Shown: positions 1 through 9,283, counted from the first letter of the stretch. The stretch: 46,828 nucleotides of DNA from Promethearchaeia archaeon (GCA_029856155.1 JAHQWL010000035.1:1-46828); one strand, 5' to 3'. Notes: generated by a model from the sequence alone, not told the origin. Numbers and translations are program-made.

Positions 1-34
1 ATCATATATAACATGTCGTGAATTCAAAACTGGA

Positions 35-1882
35 GTGTTTAATTTTTTTACATCCAAAAATTCTCTCGTAAAATATAATGAAGAATCTATGAATTTCTCG
101 CTCATTAAAAAGGTTAAAAATCTGATTCCTTTGAATGGATTTTTGCTGATTATTTTTATTTTTTTGATTTGTATATTAAATGTCGTAAGAGTAAGTTATT
201 TTGCAGGTACAGATCCATGGAAACATATTTTTAATAGTAAAATAATTACGGAATTGAATTTTTTACCACTTGATAATTACAAAGGCGGAATGGGTTTAAA
301 TATAATTGGAGCTATCATTACGTTTTTTTCAGGTATAAGTCATATGCTTATCCCGCGATATTTCGTATTTTACACTTTTTTCTTATCAAGTTTAATATTT
401 TATAATATCTCTATGAGGATTTTTAAAAATCAAAATTTGGCTTTATTTAGTGTTTTTATCTTAGAATTCTCGTCATTGGGATTTTCGATAATGATGATTC
501 AGTATTGGCCATCTGGTTTAACGTTAATCATGTGCTTAATAATATTTTTCCTTTTATATATAAGATTACAGAAATTAATTCAATTAAATCTTCCAGACAA
601 GAATGTAATCTTAAAAGATATTTATTTTACTTATATTCTAACTGCATTAATTTTTATAAGCGCTTTTCTTACCCATGTGATTACTGCCACAATTTTCTTA
701 TTTTCATTTATTTGGTTATACTTAATATACTTCTTAAAAGATCGTAGAAGAGGAATAGACCTCTTATTTGTTGTTGGCTTATTTGGATTTTTGTTAATCT
801 TGAATTATTTAGGCATTGGTAGAGATTATATTGGTTTATTTATTCCAATTAATCTCCCTTGGCATTTTCTTATAGCAATTGGGATAGTAGGAATCGGAGC
901 AGGGGCATTCGTTTTCTGGAAGATACAAAAATCTATTAATTTTACCAAGGGAAGATATAAATCAACAATAATGGGAAAAACAGACCCAATTTATAAGAGA
1001 ATTGAAGATAAAGTAATAATTCCGCTTATTTGTAGTATAATAATTTTACTAACAATTGTAATGCTAATAGTAAATATGATCTGGTTTAATTTTGAAATCA
1101 TAAATATTTTAAACATCTCTGAAATAATATTATTCAGTGTTTTTGCATTCTGGGGTTTAATTATATTTCAAAAAAAGCCAAAAGGTAAAGTTTTATTTAT
1201 TTGGGGTGCATTTTTTGTTATATTATTAGGAGCAGGGTTTATTCTTAACATATTTCTAATCAATATAATGGTTTGGGAAAGGATTTTATATCTTATCCCT
1301 CCTATAATTGTTGCTGGATTTATCTCATATATTTACAAGCTTATAAAGTTGAAGGCAATTCAATTTTTACGGATTAAACTGGTTATTTTACTAATTATTA
1401 CATTTTCACTATTTACAACATACATTAATGAATCGGTAAGTATTGAGATATTCAATATGAAACATAGAGAAGTAAGCACACTCCAATGGTATTCAAATAA
1501 TACTTCTAATCAAAATGTTGTACTTTCTGAGTTTGGATGGAGGTATGTCATTGATTACTATGATTATCCATTTGATGATAAAAATAAAGCTCTTCTATAT
1601 AATAGAAATATCTATATCATAGCAACTAAAGTCGACATATTTCCACCTAATAATCATATAAATGAAAGCGGGGTAAATCTTCTAAAAGAATTTAAAGAAA
1701 AATATAATTCTGATGTTTACATAATTTTTGAAAATGATTATGTAATAGATAGAGGTTTTGAATTATTTGGTCGTTTAACACCTGAGGAAACAGAAGAATA
1801 CTATAATCTCAATTATTTAAACAAAATTTGTTCATCTAAAACTGAGGATGGTATCGAAATTCCTTTATTCTGGGTTATTTAA
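35..1882 (+). CDS. Polytopic membrane glycosyltransferase, GT-C/STT3-like (5' end possibly cut)
   Basis: The protein has about a dozen hydrophobic segments up to residue ~470, followed by a soluble C-terminal part of ~145 residues. The first lumenal loop holds GTDPWKHIF, which resembles the DPW(Y/W)H motif that follows the first helix of STT3-type oligosaccharyltransferases and other GT-C enzymes. The soluble part begins with STLQWYSNNTS, like the start of the C-terminal domain in that superfamily. GT-C enzymes transfer sugars from polyprenyl-linked donors outside the membrane, so a role in protein or lipid glycosylation is likely, but the substrate cannot be read. The listed GTG start is uncertain: the frame stays open to the left edge of the window, so the gene may be truncated; an ATG lies about 18 codons in. 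Its last 8 bases overlap the convergent UPF0280 gene. Confidence 0.6.
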   Translation: MFNFFTSKNSLVKYNEESMNFSLIKKVKNLIPLNGFLLIIFIFLICILNVVRVSYFAGTDPWKHIFNSKIITELNFLPLDNYKGGMGLNIIGAIITFFSGISHMLIPRYFVFYTFFLSSLIFYNISMRIFKNQNLALFSVFILEFSSLGFSIMMIQYWPSGLTLIMCLIIFFLLYIRLQKLIQLNLPDKNVILKDIYFTYILTALIFISAFLTHVITATIFLFSFIWLYLIYFLKDRRRGIDLLFVVGLFGFLLILNYLGIGRDYIGLFIPINLPWHFLIAIGIVGIGAGAFVFWKIQKSINFTKGRYKSTIMGKTDPIYKRIEDKVIIPLICSIIILLTIVMLIVNMIWFNFEIINILNISEIILFSVFAFWGLIIFQKKPKGKVLFIWGAFFVILLGAGFILNIFLINIMVWERILYLIPPIIVAGFISYIYKLIKLKAIQFLRIKLVILLIITFSLFTTYINESVSIEIFNMKHREVSTLQWYSNNTSNQNVVLSEFGWRYVIDYYDYPFDDKNKALLYNRNIYIIATKVDIFPPNNHINESGVNLLKEFKEKYNSDVYIIFENDYVIDRGFELFGRLTPEETEEYYNLNYLNKICSSKTEDGIEIPLFWVI

Positions 1883-2672
1883 AAATTTCATAGTCGCCTG
1901 GAAATTTAACTTCTTGCTTTTCATTTAAAAGCTTATATTTATCTCCTTCAATTTTTACTAGTTGAGGGAGTTTTCCTATCTGACCAACTTTGTTTTCTCT
2001 AGATATAAATGCACCTGTGAGACCATCAATGTCGTCTACAGAATCTAATCCCATTTTTATAGATTTCTCAATATCTCTTCCTTTGACTAAATTACATATT
2101 TTTGTTGCAGCTGCGTCCGCTAAAGCTGCATTTTTTGCAAAGATTGTAACCGCATCAGCTTGTCCTAAGCTAATTGCATGACCCACTGTTGCTGAACTTG
2201 TTCCAATACCTAGAGGACAATCGTGTTCTTTTATTAAAAAGCCTAAATTAAGATTCAATTCATTTTCTCCTGCATATAATGCGATAGTTATAGGCTCTTT
2301 GGAATCCAAAGCAATTTCTCCTCCATTTTCAACTAAAGCAATTTTAGGAGGTGTAAAATCAGATTCTTTATTATAAACCCCAGTTTTCATTGTTTCAAGC
2401 ATTAAGTCTGCCAGCGCTCCAGCTACTGCAGCCATAGGCCCTACATCACATATCTCTGCCACTTCAGCCATTGTTTTAATAATTTTGAAATTTGTATCTA
2501 CCTTAACTGGAGTAAAAGAATTTAGAAACTGTCTATCTTTTTGAACATATTTCTCTAAATTCTTTCGGTGGAAATAGAAACTCTTTTTCGCATGTATAAT
2601 AGCATTCTTTAATTCAGAGATAATTGTAATATCAGATTCTTTTTCCAAAAAACGTGTTTTGTAAGTTTTCAA
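1875..2672 (-). CDS. UPF0280 family protein (ApbE-like fold, COG2122)
   Basis: A 265-residue protein with the features of the UPF0280/COG2122 family. The central stretch EICDVGPMAAVAGALAD is followed by VENGGEIAL, a glycine-rich segment GIGTSSATVGHAISLGQAD, and an alanine-rich part with AVTIFAKNAALADAAAT. The family is related in fold to ApbE-type FAD:protein FMN transferases and is common in methanogens and other archaea; its biochemical role is not settled. The length is normal for the family. It overlaps the 3' end of the convergent membrane glycosyltransferase gene by 8 bp and is divergent from the Roadblock-like gene, with about 110 bp between them. The family call is confident; function is not. 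Confidence 0.8.
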   Translation of the reverse strand: MKTYKTRFLEKESDITIISELKNAIIHAKKSFYFHRKNLEKYVQKDRQFLNSFTPVKVDTNFKIIKTMAEVAEICDVGPMAAVAGALADLMLETMKTGVYNKESDFTPPKIALVENGGEIALDSKEPITIALYAGENELNLNLGFLIKEHDCPLGIGTSSATVGHAISLGQADAVTIFAKNAALADAAATKICNLVKGRDIEKSIKMGLDSVDDIDGLTGAFISRENKVGQIGKLPQLVKIEGDKYKLLNEKQEVKFPGDYEIFK

Positions 2673-2785
2673 ATCAAATTAAAGGGCAAAATTGTTACAA
2701 TTTTAGTAATATAAAGTGTCTAATAACTAAACAAATATAAATAAATAGCTTTTCATTATTTATGTAAAAACATTATCCCTTAATT

Positions 2786-3277
2786 ATGAGTAAAGTTAAA
2801 TACGAGGAAATAATCTCCCAATTAAAGTCTGACTTGAATGCTGAATGTGCTATAGCAAATAAGTATGGCATTATATTGGGATCTTTAATTAAGGAATTTG
2901 CAAAAGGAAAAGTTATTCCACATGGGATATTATCCTTGATTTCCAATTCTAAAGAAATCGCGAATGCATTAAATTTAAAAAAGATAAATTCTTTCGCGAT
3001 AGAATCAGAAAAATATAATTATTTGTTTACATTTAGCGAAGAATTAATACTTATATCAAAATTAAACTTAGATGTAAATTTAGCAAAGTTTATGCCTAGT
3101 ATTAGTGTCTTTTTAAAGAAGTTAAGTGTAAGCTTAACAGAAGAAGAAGTAAAGAATTTTTCTGTTTTTGATTTTTCAAAAGAAATCTCAAAAATTGAAG
3201 AAACTCTAGAAAGTGAAAAAATTAGGAAAGACAAATATTCAATTATAAAAGATTTAGTAAAGCACATTTCAAGTTAA
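2786..3277 (+). CDS. Roadblock/LC7-like (profilin-fold) small protein
   Basis: A 163-residue protein. Residues ~5-110 alternate helix and strand in a way that suits a Roadblock/LC7 or longin-type fold: an N-terminal helix, then AECAIANKYGIILGSLI as a hydrophobic strand pair, a middle helix and LFTFSEELILISKLNLD as the last strands. The C-terminus (residues 115-163) is charged and helical. In Asgard archaea, Roadblock proteins are abundant and are thought to pair with small GTPases, as MglB does with MglA. The next gene on the same strand encodes a small-GTPase protein, so a partner role is a reasonable inference. A TATA-like stretch around 2735-2744 sits a suitable distance upstream. Sequence similarity to named Roadblock proteins is weak by eye; an unrelated profilin-like fold is the alternative. 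Confidence 0.5.
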   Translation: MSKVKYEEIISQLKSDLNAECAIANKYGIILGSLIKEFAKGKVIPHGILSLISNSKEIANALNLKKINSFAIESEKYNYLFTFSEELILISKLNLDVNLAKFMPSISVFLKKLSVSLTEEEVKNFSVFDFSKEISKIEETLESEKIRKDKYSIIKDLVKHISS

Positions 3278-3311
3278 ATTGTAATAAGTATAATTTTATA
3301 CATTATGGTGA

Positions 3312-3434
3312 ACGATTATTTTAAGACAAGTATTTGTATATAGAAGCAATGAACTTTTATATTATAGACATTTTGGGAAAGCCCTAAAACAAGAGGTATT
3401 AAATCTTTTAGTTGAAGATATCATTAATGAGGCT
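3312..3434 (+). other. Probable coding extension of the GTPase gene without ATG/GTG/TTG
   Basis: Upstream of the first usual start (TTG at 3435), the same frame stays open back to the TGA at 3309-3311. It encodes text that looks like the first strands of a longin or Roadblock domain, including ILRQVFVYRSNELLYYRHFG. The frame holds no ATG, GTG or TTG here. Two ATT codons (3315 and 3318) follow the Shine-Dalgarno-like GGTGA at 3307-3311, so initiation at ATT is possible. A sequence error joining the out-of-frame ATG at 3305 is the alternative. Confidence 0.45.
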
Positions 3435-5243
3435 TTGATTAGATCTGAATCTAAGATTGATTATCACGATTATTATAAATTTAGAGTATCTTACATCACG
3501 GATAAAGAGACGAATCTTATTTTTTTATTTGTGACAAGTTTAACTGATAAATTTGAGGATATAAAGAAAGAATTGGAAAAATGTAAAACTGAATTCTTAA
3601 GTCTATTTGAAGACATACTACAGCATCATTTTGATGCAAAAACATTTGAAGTATTTGATCCTACCATAGACTCGATCCATAGGAATTTACGACCTAAAAT
3701 TTCTCTAATTGGTTTTTCTGGAGTAGGAAAAACAACTATCACGAAATTAATCAAAGCCGATGAAATTCCCATGCAACATATACCAACAATTACGGGAGAT
3801 ATTGCTACTATAAAAATTGGAAAACTACACTTTCATCTATGGGATTTTGCTGGACAAGAGCAATTTAGTTATTTATGGAACAATTTTATCAAGGGAAGTG
3901 ATGCAGTTCTTTTAATTACCGACTCTTCATTAGAAAACATTGAAAAGAGCAAATATTTCTTAGAATTAATAAAAGAACAAGCACCTAACGCCCAATCTGC
4001 AGTAATATGTAATAAACAAGACTTAAAAGACGCTTTGAATGCTGTACAAATTGAAAAAATTCTTGGATTAAAAGCATACTCAATGATAGCATTAGAACCT
4101 AAAAATCGAGATAAAATGATTCAGATAATTGCTGATATTTTAGAAATGAGTGCAGAAGTTTCACCTCTCTTGAAGCCACTGCTTGAGAGAGATAAACTAA
4201 CTGAAGAAGCAGTAAAAGCCCTTAAAGAAGCTGATTTTAATAAAGCAGCATTTTTATTTGACAAAATTAGTGATTTATGTATAGAATTAGGAGATGATTC
4301 GTTAGGTAGAGAATTCTTTGATAAATCACAAAAAATTAAAGATATGTTAAATAAAGTGGGAGCCCCACAACCCACACCAGCAACACCTATAGAACCTGTA
4401 GAACAAGAAGCTCCAGTAATTGACATGAGACCTAGGGAATTAGAAAAATCTGTTTCTCCTCCAACTCCAGCAATATCAGAGCCCCCATTGCCTCCAAAAT
4501 TACCTCCCAAAGTCCAGCCATTAAGGACTCCTCAAAAATTATCAACTGAACAAAAGTCAATAGAACAACCTAAACCTAAAAAACCTTCAGAAATTGGAAC
4601 CACATATGGAAAAGAAAAATTAACTGACGTAAGTATTCAAAAGGTTAAAGAAATTGAAGCCCCAATAGAACCCGAAAAAAAAGAAGAGAAAATTGGTTTA
4701 ACACTAAATCCAGAAGATTTTATGGTGAAAACTAGACCCAAATCAGTAAGTTTTGTCCCAAAAGATGCCAAAGATAAATTGAAAATGTCACCCGGTAGTC
4801 TCATAAAAAGTATGGATGAACCAAAAGCACCGGTACCAGTATCGCCGTTAAAATTAATGGAGAAAAAGGCAAATATAAGTTCTCCTCCGCCTAAAACTCC
4901 TCCAACTCCAAAAACTACACTCGAACCCAAGGTAGTAATAACTCCTCCAACACCAAAGACTCCACTCGAACCCAAAATAGTAAAAACACATCCAATGTCT
5001 AGCCAAGTTGAACAAAAATCTACGGGTTTAGATATAAACCAGATAGATAATTTGAAAAAATCGTTATTAGAATTGAAGATTAAGAAAGCAGATATTTCTA
5101 AGATGTTATTAGATCTTGATATGAAGGAGCTCACTGGAGAAATCACATCAGAAGAACTTCAAGAAAAGAAAGAGAAAGTAGATGTATTAATGAACAAAAT
5201 TGATGAACAAATCCAAGAATTACAAAATCTTTTAAATGATTAG
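3435..5243 (+). CDS. Multidomain Arf/Ras-like GTPase: longin-like N-terminus, GTPase, Pro-rich linker, C-terminal helical hairpin
   Basis: Numbered from TTG 3435, residues ~85-250 form a small GTPase domain: P-loop GFSGVGKTT (93-101), a switch I threonine in IPTITGD, WDFAGQ (136-141), NKQD (193-196) and a serine-containing G5 region, SMIAL. The FAGQ and NKQD forms are Arf/Ras-superfamily-like. The first ~80 residues, extended upstream (see 3312-3434), look longin- or Roadblock-like. Residues ~255-310 are helical and TPR-like (ALKEADFNKAAFLFDKI). A long proline/lysine-rich segment with many PxxP motifs follows, including a 15-residue tandem repeat. The last 56 residues form a predicted helical hairpin that matches the end of the GIFT-domain protein at 40403-41791. 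This architecture suggests an effector-linked membrane or cytoskeletal GTPase. It sits behind a Roadblock-like gene. The target is unknown. Confidence 0.8.
   Translation: MIRSESKIDYHDYYKFRVSYITDKETNLIFLFVTSLTDKFEDIKKELEKCKTEFLSLFEDILQHHFDAKTFEVFDPTIDSIHRNLRPKISLIGFSGVGKTTITKLIKADEIPMQHIPTITGDIATIKIGKLHFHLWDFAGQEQFSYLWNNFIKGSDAVLLITDSSLENIEKSKYFLELIKEQAPNAQSAVICNKQDLKDALNAVQIEKILGLKAYSMIALEPKNRDKMIQIIADILEMSAEVSPLLKPLLERDKLTEEAVKALKEADFNKAAFLFDKISDLCIELGDDSLGREFFDKSQKIKDMLNKVGAPQPTPATPIEPVEQEAPVIDMRPRELEKSVSPPTPAISEPPLPPKLPPKVQPLRTPQKLSTEQKSIEQPKPKKPSEIGTTYGKEKLTDVSIQKVKEIEAPIEPEKKEEKIGLTLNPEDFMVKTRPKSVSFVPKDAKDKLKMSPGSLIKSMDEPKAPVPVSPLKLMEKKANISSPPPKTPPTPKTTLEPKVVITPPTPKTPLEPKIVKTHPMSSQVEQKSTGLDINQIDNLKKSLLELKIKKADISKMLLDLDMKELTGEITSEELQEKKEKVDVLMNKIDEQIQELQNLLND
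4896..4985 (+). repeat. 45-bp tandem repeat in the proline-rich linker
   Basis: Two adjacent 45-bp units begin with actcctccaac at 4896 and 4941. They encode TPPTPKTTLEPKVVI and TPPTPKTPLEPKIVK, and a decayed third unit may follow. The repeat expands a PxxP-rich segment typical of ligands for SH3-like or other polyproline-binding domains. Confidence 0.8.
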
Positions 5244-5287
5244 GCTCAATAGAAATTAAATTATTTTTGTACTTAGAGCCTATTAAA

Positions 5288-6751
5288 ATGAAAAAGAGAG
5301 ATATTCTATCTTTATCACTATTCCTAAGTCTGATATTAATTATAATAATGGATAGTTATTTGGTTTTACCAAATCAAGTTTTAATTGCTGCAGATTTGGG
5401 TATTTATTTTGATACAATCGGATTAATTATTGGAACTTACATTATTGTTAATGGGCTTTCTATTATTTATTTTGGGTATCTGACAGATAAGATTGAGAGA
5501 AAGAAATTATTATTGTTTGCTGGTGTTTTATGGTCTTTTACTGCGATTATGCATATATTTATATCTAATATAATGCATTTATACATAACTAGAATCATGG
5601 CAGCAATAGCTTCAGGGGTAACAGGGCCATTAGCTATTTCTTATTTAACAGATCTTGTATCTTCTGATTCACGATCAAAATTATTTGCAGGTTGGACATT
5701 AATAACAACCTTAGGAAGTCTTTTCGCAGGTGTCATTGCCTTAATGTTTAATCAAATCCCTTATGATAGAATTGATATTGAATCAGAAAGTATTAGAGAA
5801 AACATTGACTTTATTACTACAAATTACTCAAATTTATTAAATACATGGCGTTTTCCCTTTCTAATTTTAGGTTTTATCTGTTTGATCTTTACCATCTTAA
5901 ATATCTTCTTTACACAAGAACCAAAAAGAGCAGCAAAGGACAAGCTTTTAGAGGATATTTTAAGTAATGAAACACTACAATATTCCTATCGTATAAGATT
6001 TTCAGATTTAAAATCTATTTTCAAAAGAAAATCAAATATTTTCTTGACAATAAATCTGTTTGACGTAGTAGTTTCAGGATTATTAATCGCATACATATTT
6101 CCTTATTTTGAATTAGAGATGGGGATATCTTTTAGTGATCCTTTAGGTTTAGCAGCAGTAGTTGTTTTGATTATTATAATTGGCCCTTTAGGTTTAATAA
6201 TTGGTCAATTTGGCTTAGCACATTGGGGTGATAAAAAAGTTCAAAATGGTGATTTATCTGGACGGGTAAAAGTGGCCACAATTTGTGGAATTCTTAATAT
6301 CCCCTTCATTTTAATAGGATTTATAATGACCCCTAATGTATCAAACCAAACTTTCTTTTTAAGTAATATATCTGTAAATTTGATTGGATTTTGGTTGCTA
6401 TGGATTATCTTTGGGTTCTTTATTGGGATAGGCCTTGGATTTTCATTAGGGATTGCTCCAAATTGGTTCTCTTCTCTTATCGATGGAAACTTACCAGAAC
6501 ATAGAGGTACAATGGTTGCAATGGGATTATTTATAGATACTTTTGGTCGTGCTTTAGGAGTAATTTTGGGAGGATTTGTTGTGAATTTAACAGATAGCTT
6601 TTCATTAACTATCATTTGGTCCACTTTAATATTTGGAATAATATCAACCTGTTTCTGGATTCCATTATTTTATACGAGCAAAAAGGATTACGAAGATATA
6701 AATGAAATAATGAGAGAAAGAACGGAGAAATTGAAAGCACTACAAGATTAA
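5288..6751 (+). CDS. Major facilitator superfamily transporter
   Basis: A membrane protein of about 487 residues with roughly 12 hydrophobic helices in two halves. The loop between helices 2 and 3 carries GYLTDKIERKK (residues ~63-73 from ATG 5288), the MFS motif A pattern. The second half repeats the pattern with a loop near LAHWGDKKVQNGD. A long hydrophilic stretch (residues ~155-185) follows helix 5, and a central cytosolic loop separates the halves. The frame opens at TTG 5267, but ATG 5288 fits better as a start because it leads directly into the short basic N-terminus and first helix. Substrate cannot be predicted. The gene lies 44 bp after the GTPase gene on the same strand and overlaps the convergent PHP gene by 4 bp. 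Confidence 0.85.
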   Translation: MKKRDILSLSLFLSLILIIIMDSYLVLPNQVLIAADLGIYFDTIGLIIGTYIIVNGLSIIYFGYLTDKIERKKLLLFAGVLWSFTAIMHIFISNIMHLYITRIMAAIASGVTGPLAISYLTDLVSSDSRSKLFAGWTLITTLGSLFAGVIALMFNQIPYDRIDIESESIRENIDFITTNYSNLLNTWRFPFLILGFICLIFTILNIFFTQEPKRAAKDKLLEDILSNETLQYSYRIRFSDLKSIFKRKSNIFLTINLFDVVVSGLLIAYIFPYFELEMGISFSDPLGLAAVVVLIIIIGPLGLIIGQFGLAHWGDKKVQNGDLSGRVKVATICGILNIPFILIGFIMTPNVSNQTFFLSNISVNLIGFWLLWIIFGFFIGIGLGFSLGIAPNWFSSLIDGNLPEHRGTMVAMGLFIDTFGRALGVILGGFVVNLTDSFSLTIIWSTLIFGIISTCFWIPLFYTSKKDYEDINEIMRERTEKLKALQD

Positions 6752-7620
6752 ATAAATTTCTTTAAATAACTATCGGGAACATTTGCTTCTCCCATCATAA
6801 TCTTTTTTTTACCACCATGATAATCTGAACCTCCTGATTTAATAAGATTAAAATCATTCGCAATTTTTCGAAAGTAATCAGGAAAGTAATTCTGAGCCCA
6901 GTCTGCTTTATCAGTTTCATAATAAGGTCTATTTTTCGCATACGTGTATTCCACTTCAATGCCTTCTATCCCTGCTTCAATGCAGAATTTTACAAATTCT
7001 TTCCAGTCTGAGATCTTATAAATACCTGGATGTGCTAAAATGGGAATTCCCCCAGCAGATTTAATTAGCTCAATAGATTCTTCAAGATTTAACTCAACTT
7101 TTCTATCAACAAATGCGGCGCCACCGATGCTTATCAGTTTGAATAATTCATTTGTAGACTTTCCTTCAACTTTTCTAGGGTTATTTTTTCTTAAAATTTC
7201 TACAATATGAGGGCGTCCAATAATCTTGCTTCCAGCAATAGCTTTTACGTCTTTAAACGAGATATCATATCCAAATTCATCTCTTAATCTTCTGCAAATT
7301 GCCTTTTTTTGCTCTAATCGTCCTTTAATCTGTTCATTAATAGAATTGATTAATTTTATAGAGCAATGATCTATATTTAACCCTATAATATGAACATCTA
7401 TTAATTCCCTTATAGGATCATGTCTAATTGAAATTTCTATACCAGGAATTACAATAATCTGCTTTTGTTCTCCATATGACAAGAATTCCTCTATTCCTCC
7501 TATTGTGTCATGGTCTGTAATAGCAATCGCCTTTAACTTAAGTTTTAGTGCGTGTTCTATTAATTGTGAAGGATTATCTAAACCATCAGACGCAGAAGAG
7601 TGTAGATGAAGATCAATCAT
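6748..7620 (-). CDS. PHP-domain metal-dependent phosphoesterase (COG0613)
   Basis: A 290-residue protein with the complete PHP metal-ligand pattern: DLHLHSSASDG at the start (H5, H7, D12), ITDHDT (D36, H37, D38), IPGIEIS (E62), a central ILAHPG and a C-terminal GSDYHGG. COG0613 members act on phosphoesters such as 3',5'-nucleotide bisphosphates or short RNA and DNA ends; the exact substrate here is unknown. Length is normal for the family, and the ATG start precedes the first motif directly. The gene is convergent with the MFS gene (4 bp overlap) and divergent from aspartokinase with 131 bp between. Confidence 0.88.
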   Translation of the reverse strand: MIDLHLHSSASDGLDNPSQLIEHALKLKLKAIAITDHDTIGGIEEFLSYGEQKQIIVIPGIEISIRHDPIRELIDVHIIGLNIDHCSIKLINSINEQIKGRLEQKKAICRRLRDEFGYDISFKDVKAIAGSKIIGRPHIVEILRKNNPRKVEGKSTNELFKLISIGGAAFVDRKVELNLEESIELIKSAGGIPILAHPGIYKISDWKEFVKFCIEAGIEGIEVEYTYAKNRPYYETDKADWAQNYFPDYFRKIANDFNLIKSGGSDYHGGKKKIMMGEANVPDSYLKKFI

Positions 7621-7751
7621 TATAATTAAAAATTTAAACGCTGACTTTTTTTTTGCTTAAAGGTGCATAGATGAATAAAATTTACTAAGTAGTTATAATT
7701 AATTATTCATATTCAGAAGAACTAATACTTTATAGGAGATGTGTAAATAAA

Positions 7752-9167
7752 ATGCCAATTTTCGTTATGAAATTCGGTGGTTCTTGTCTAAATGATAAGG
7801 ATTCGTTTAATAAAATCCTGGAGATTACAAAAATTTATGAGAACGTAAAAAAAGTATATGTTGCCTCCGCTCTGAGTGGTATAACAGATTTACTTTTAAA
7901 AACTGCTAATATATTAGAAGATGATAAAGATACAGATAATAATATAGCATTAATAGAAAAAAAGCATATTGATATAATTGAACAAATATTCACTGAAGAT
8001 TCTGAGCATTATATTAAGGCAAGAGATTGGATCGATGACAAATTAAGTGAATTAGAGGATACATTTGCAGATATTAAAGAATTTGGATTAGAACCTTATT
8101 ATCAAGATTTTGTATTAAGTTTTGGAGAAATTTTATCTACATACATATTAAATCAATTTCTTCTAAGTAATGGAATTGATTCTGTATATATTCCAGCAAA
8201 TAAATTAATTATAACTAATGATGAGTTTAATAATGCCTACCCCTTGTATGATTTAACAAATTCCCGAACAAAAAGACTGTTGGTTCCATTATTAGAAAAT
8301 CCTAATAAAAATACAATAGTGTGTTTAACTGGTTTTATTGGCAGGAATAAAATAGGTTATATCACCACTTTAGGGAGAGGGGGATCTGACTATACAGCAA
8401 CTATTATAGCACGATCTCTGTATGATATCGGAAATGATAAAAATATTAAAGTCATTTTGTGGAAAGATGTTGATGGACTATTAGCGATAAATCCAAAATA
8501 TGTACCTGACTCTTCCCTAATAAAAAATTTAGATTATGATGAAGCTAAACATATTGCTAGTTTTGGAGCTAAAATCCTCCATCCCAAATGTTTGGAAGCT
8601 ATTGAAAAAGACAAAATACCTTTAGAAATAAGGAACTTTGAAAAACCTTTAGAAAAGAACTTTACACAAATTTCAGAGGTAACTGATAAAAAGCATATTA
8701 AAGGGATTTCTGCTGTTGAATTTGTTTCAATCATAACTATCATTTCTGGAAGTATGGTAGATGTACCAGGTGTTCTTGCTAAAATATTCAGAGTTATGAG
8801 TAAAAATAGAATCAGTGTTTCATTAGTAGCTCAAAGTTCCTCTGAAATAAGTACATCCTTTATTATAAATGAAGAAGACTTAGAGCGCGCAATTGCAGCT
8901 TTGAAAAGTTCAAAATTCTTTTCAGAATTTTTTAAAATTAAATGGGAACATGTTTCTGTAATTAATATTACTGGTCTTAAAATCCTTGAAACGAGGACAA
9001 AGGTAGAGATCTTCAACGCATTAGATAAAAAAGACATAAAAGTCAAAGCGATTTCTCAAAGTCATGACGAATTAAATTTATCAATAGTTATTGAGAGAAG
9101 TAAATTAGAGGAGGCAATAAAAATAATTCATGATGATCTTTACGAGGAGTTTAAAAACCCAAATTAA
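7752..9167 (+). CDS. lysC: Aspartate kinase
   Basis: The enzyme phosphorylates L-aspartate, the first step toward lysine, threonine and methionine. The N-terminus MPIFVMKFGGSC has the KFGGS ATP-site motif (K7). FVLSFGEILS is the usual substrate-side motif around residue 120. Near residue 205, TTLGRGGSDYTAT is the diagnostic aspartokinase signature. Residues ~325-471 form two ACT regulatory domains (VPGVLAKIFRVMSKNRI and a second near KVEIFNALDKKDIKVK), so feedback control by an end-product amino acid is likely. The 471-residue length is normal. No other gene of the pathway is adjacent, so it appears to be a single-gene unit. The lysC symbol is by function; paralogue identity cannot be settled. 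Confidence 0.92.
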   Translation: MPIFVMKFGGSCLNDKDSFNKILEITKIYENVKKVYVASALSGITDLLLKTANILEDDKDTDNNIALIEKKHIDIIEQIFTEDSEHYIKARDWIDDKLSELEDTFADIKEFGLEPYYQDFVLSFGEILSTYILNQFLLSNGIDSVYIPANKLIITNDEFNNAYPLYDLTNSRTKRLLVPLLENPNKNTIVCLTGFIGRNKIGYITTLGRGGSDYTATIIARSLYDIGNDKNIKVILWKDVDGLLAINPKYVPDSSLIKNLDYDEAKHIASFGAKILHPKCLEAIEKDKIPLEIRNFEKPLEKNFTQISEVTDKKHIKGISAVEFVSIITIISGSMVDVPGVLAKIFRVMSKNRISVSLVAQSSSEISTSFIINEEDLERAIAALKSSKFFSEFFKIKWEHVSVINITGLKILETRTKVEIFNALDKKDIKVKAISQSHDELNLSIVIERSKLEEAIKIIHDDLYEEFKNPN

Positions 9168-9283
9168 GACCCTTCAATACATTTTTAAAAAAACTTCAAG
9201 AAAAGAACTTTTATTTTTAAGAAACAGAATTTTGAATCAAATTACTAATTTAGAAGTTAGAAAAATGAATTTATTCTTAAAGC

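Noticed and set aside
4121..5146. Two long antisense frames (129 and 169 codons) opposite the proline-rich linker of the GTPase gene
   Set aside because: Their glycine/serine/valine-rich sequence is the antisense reading of proline- and lysine-rich codons, with no ribosome-binding site or domain; they are shadows.
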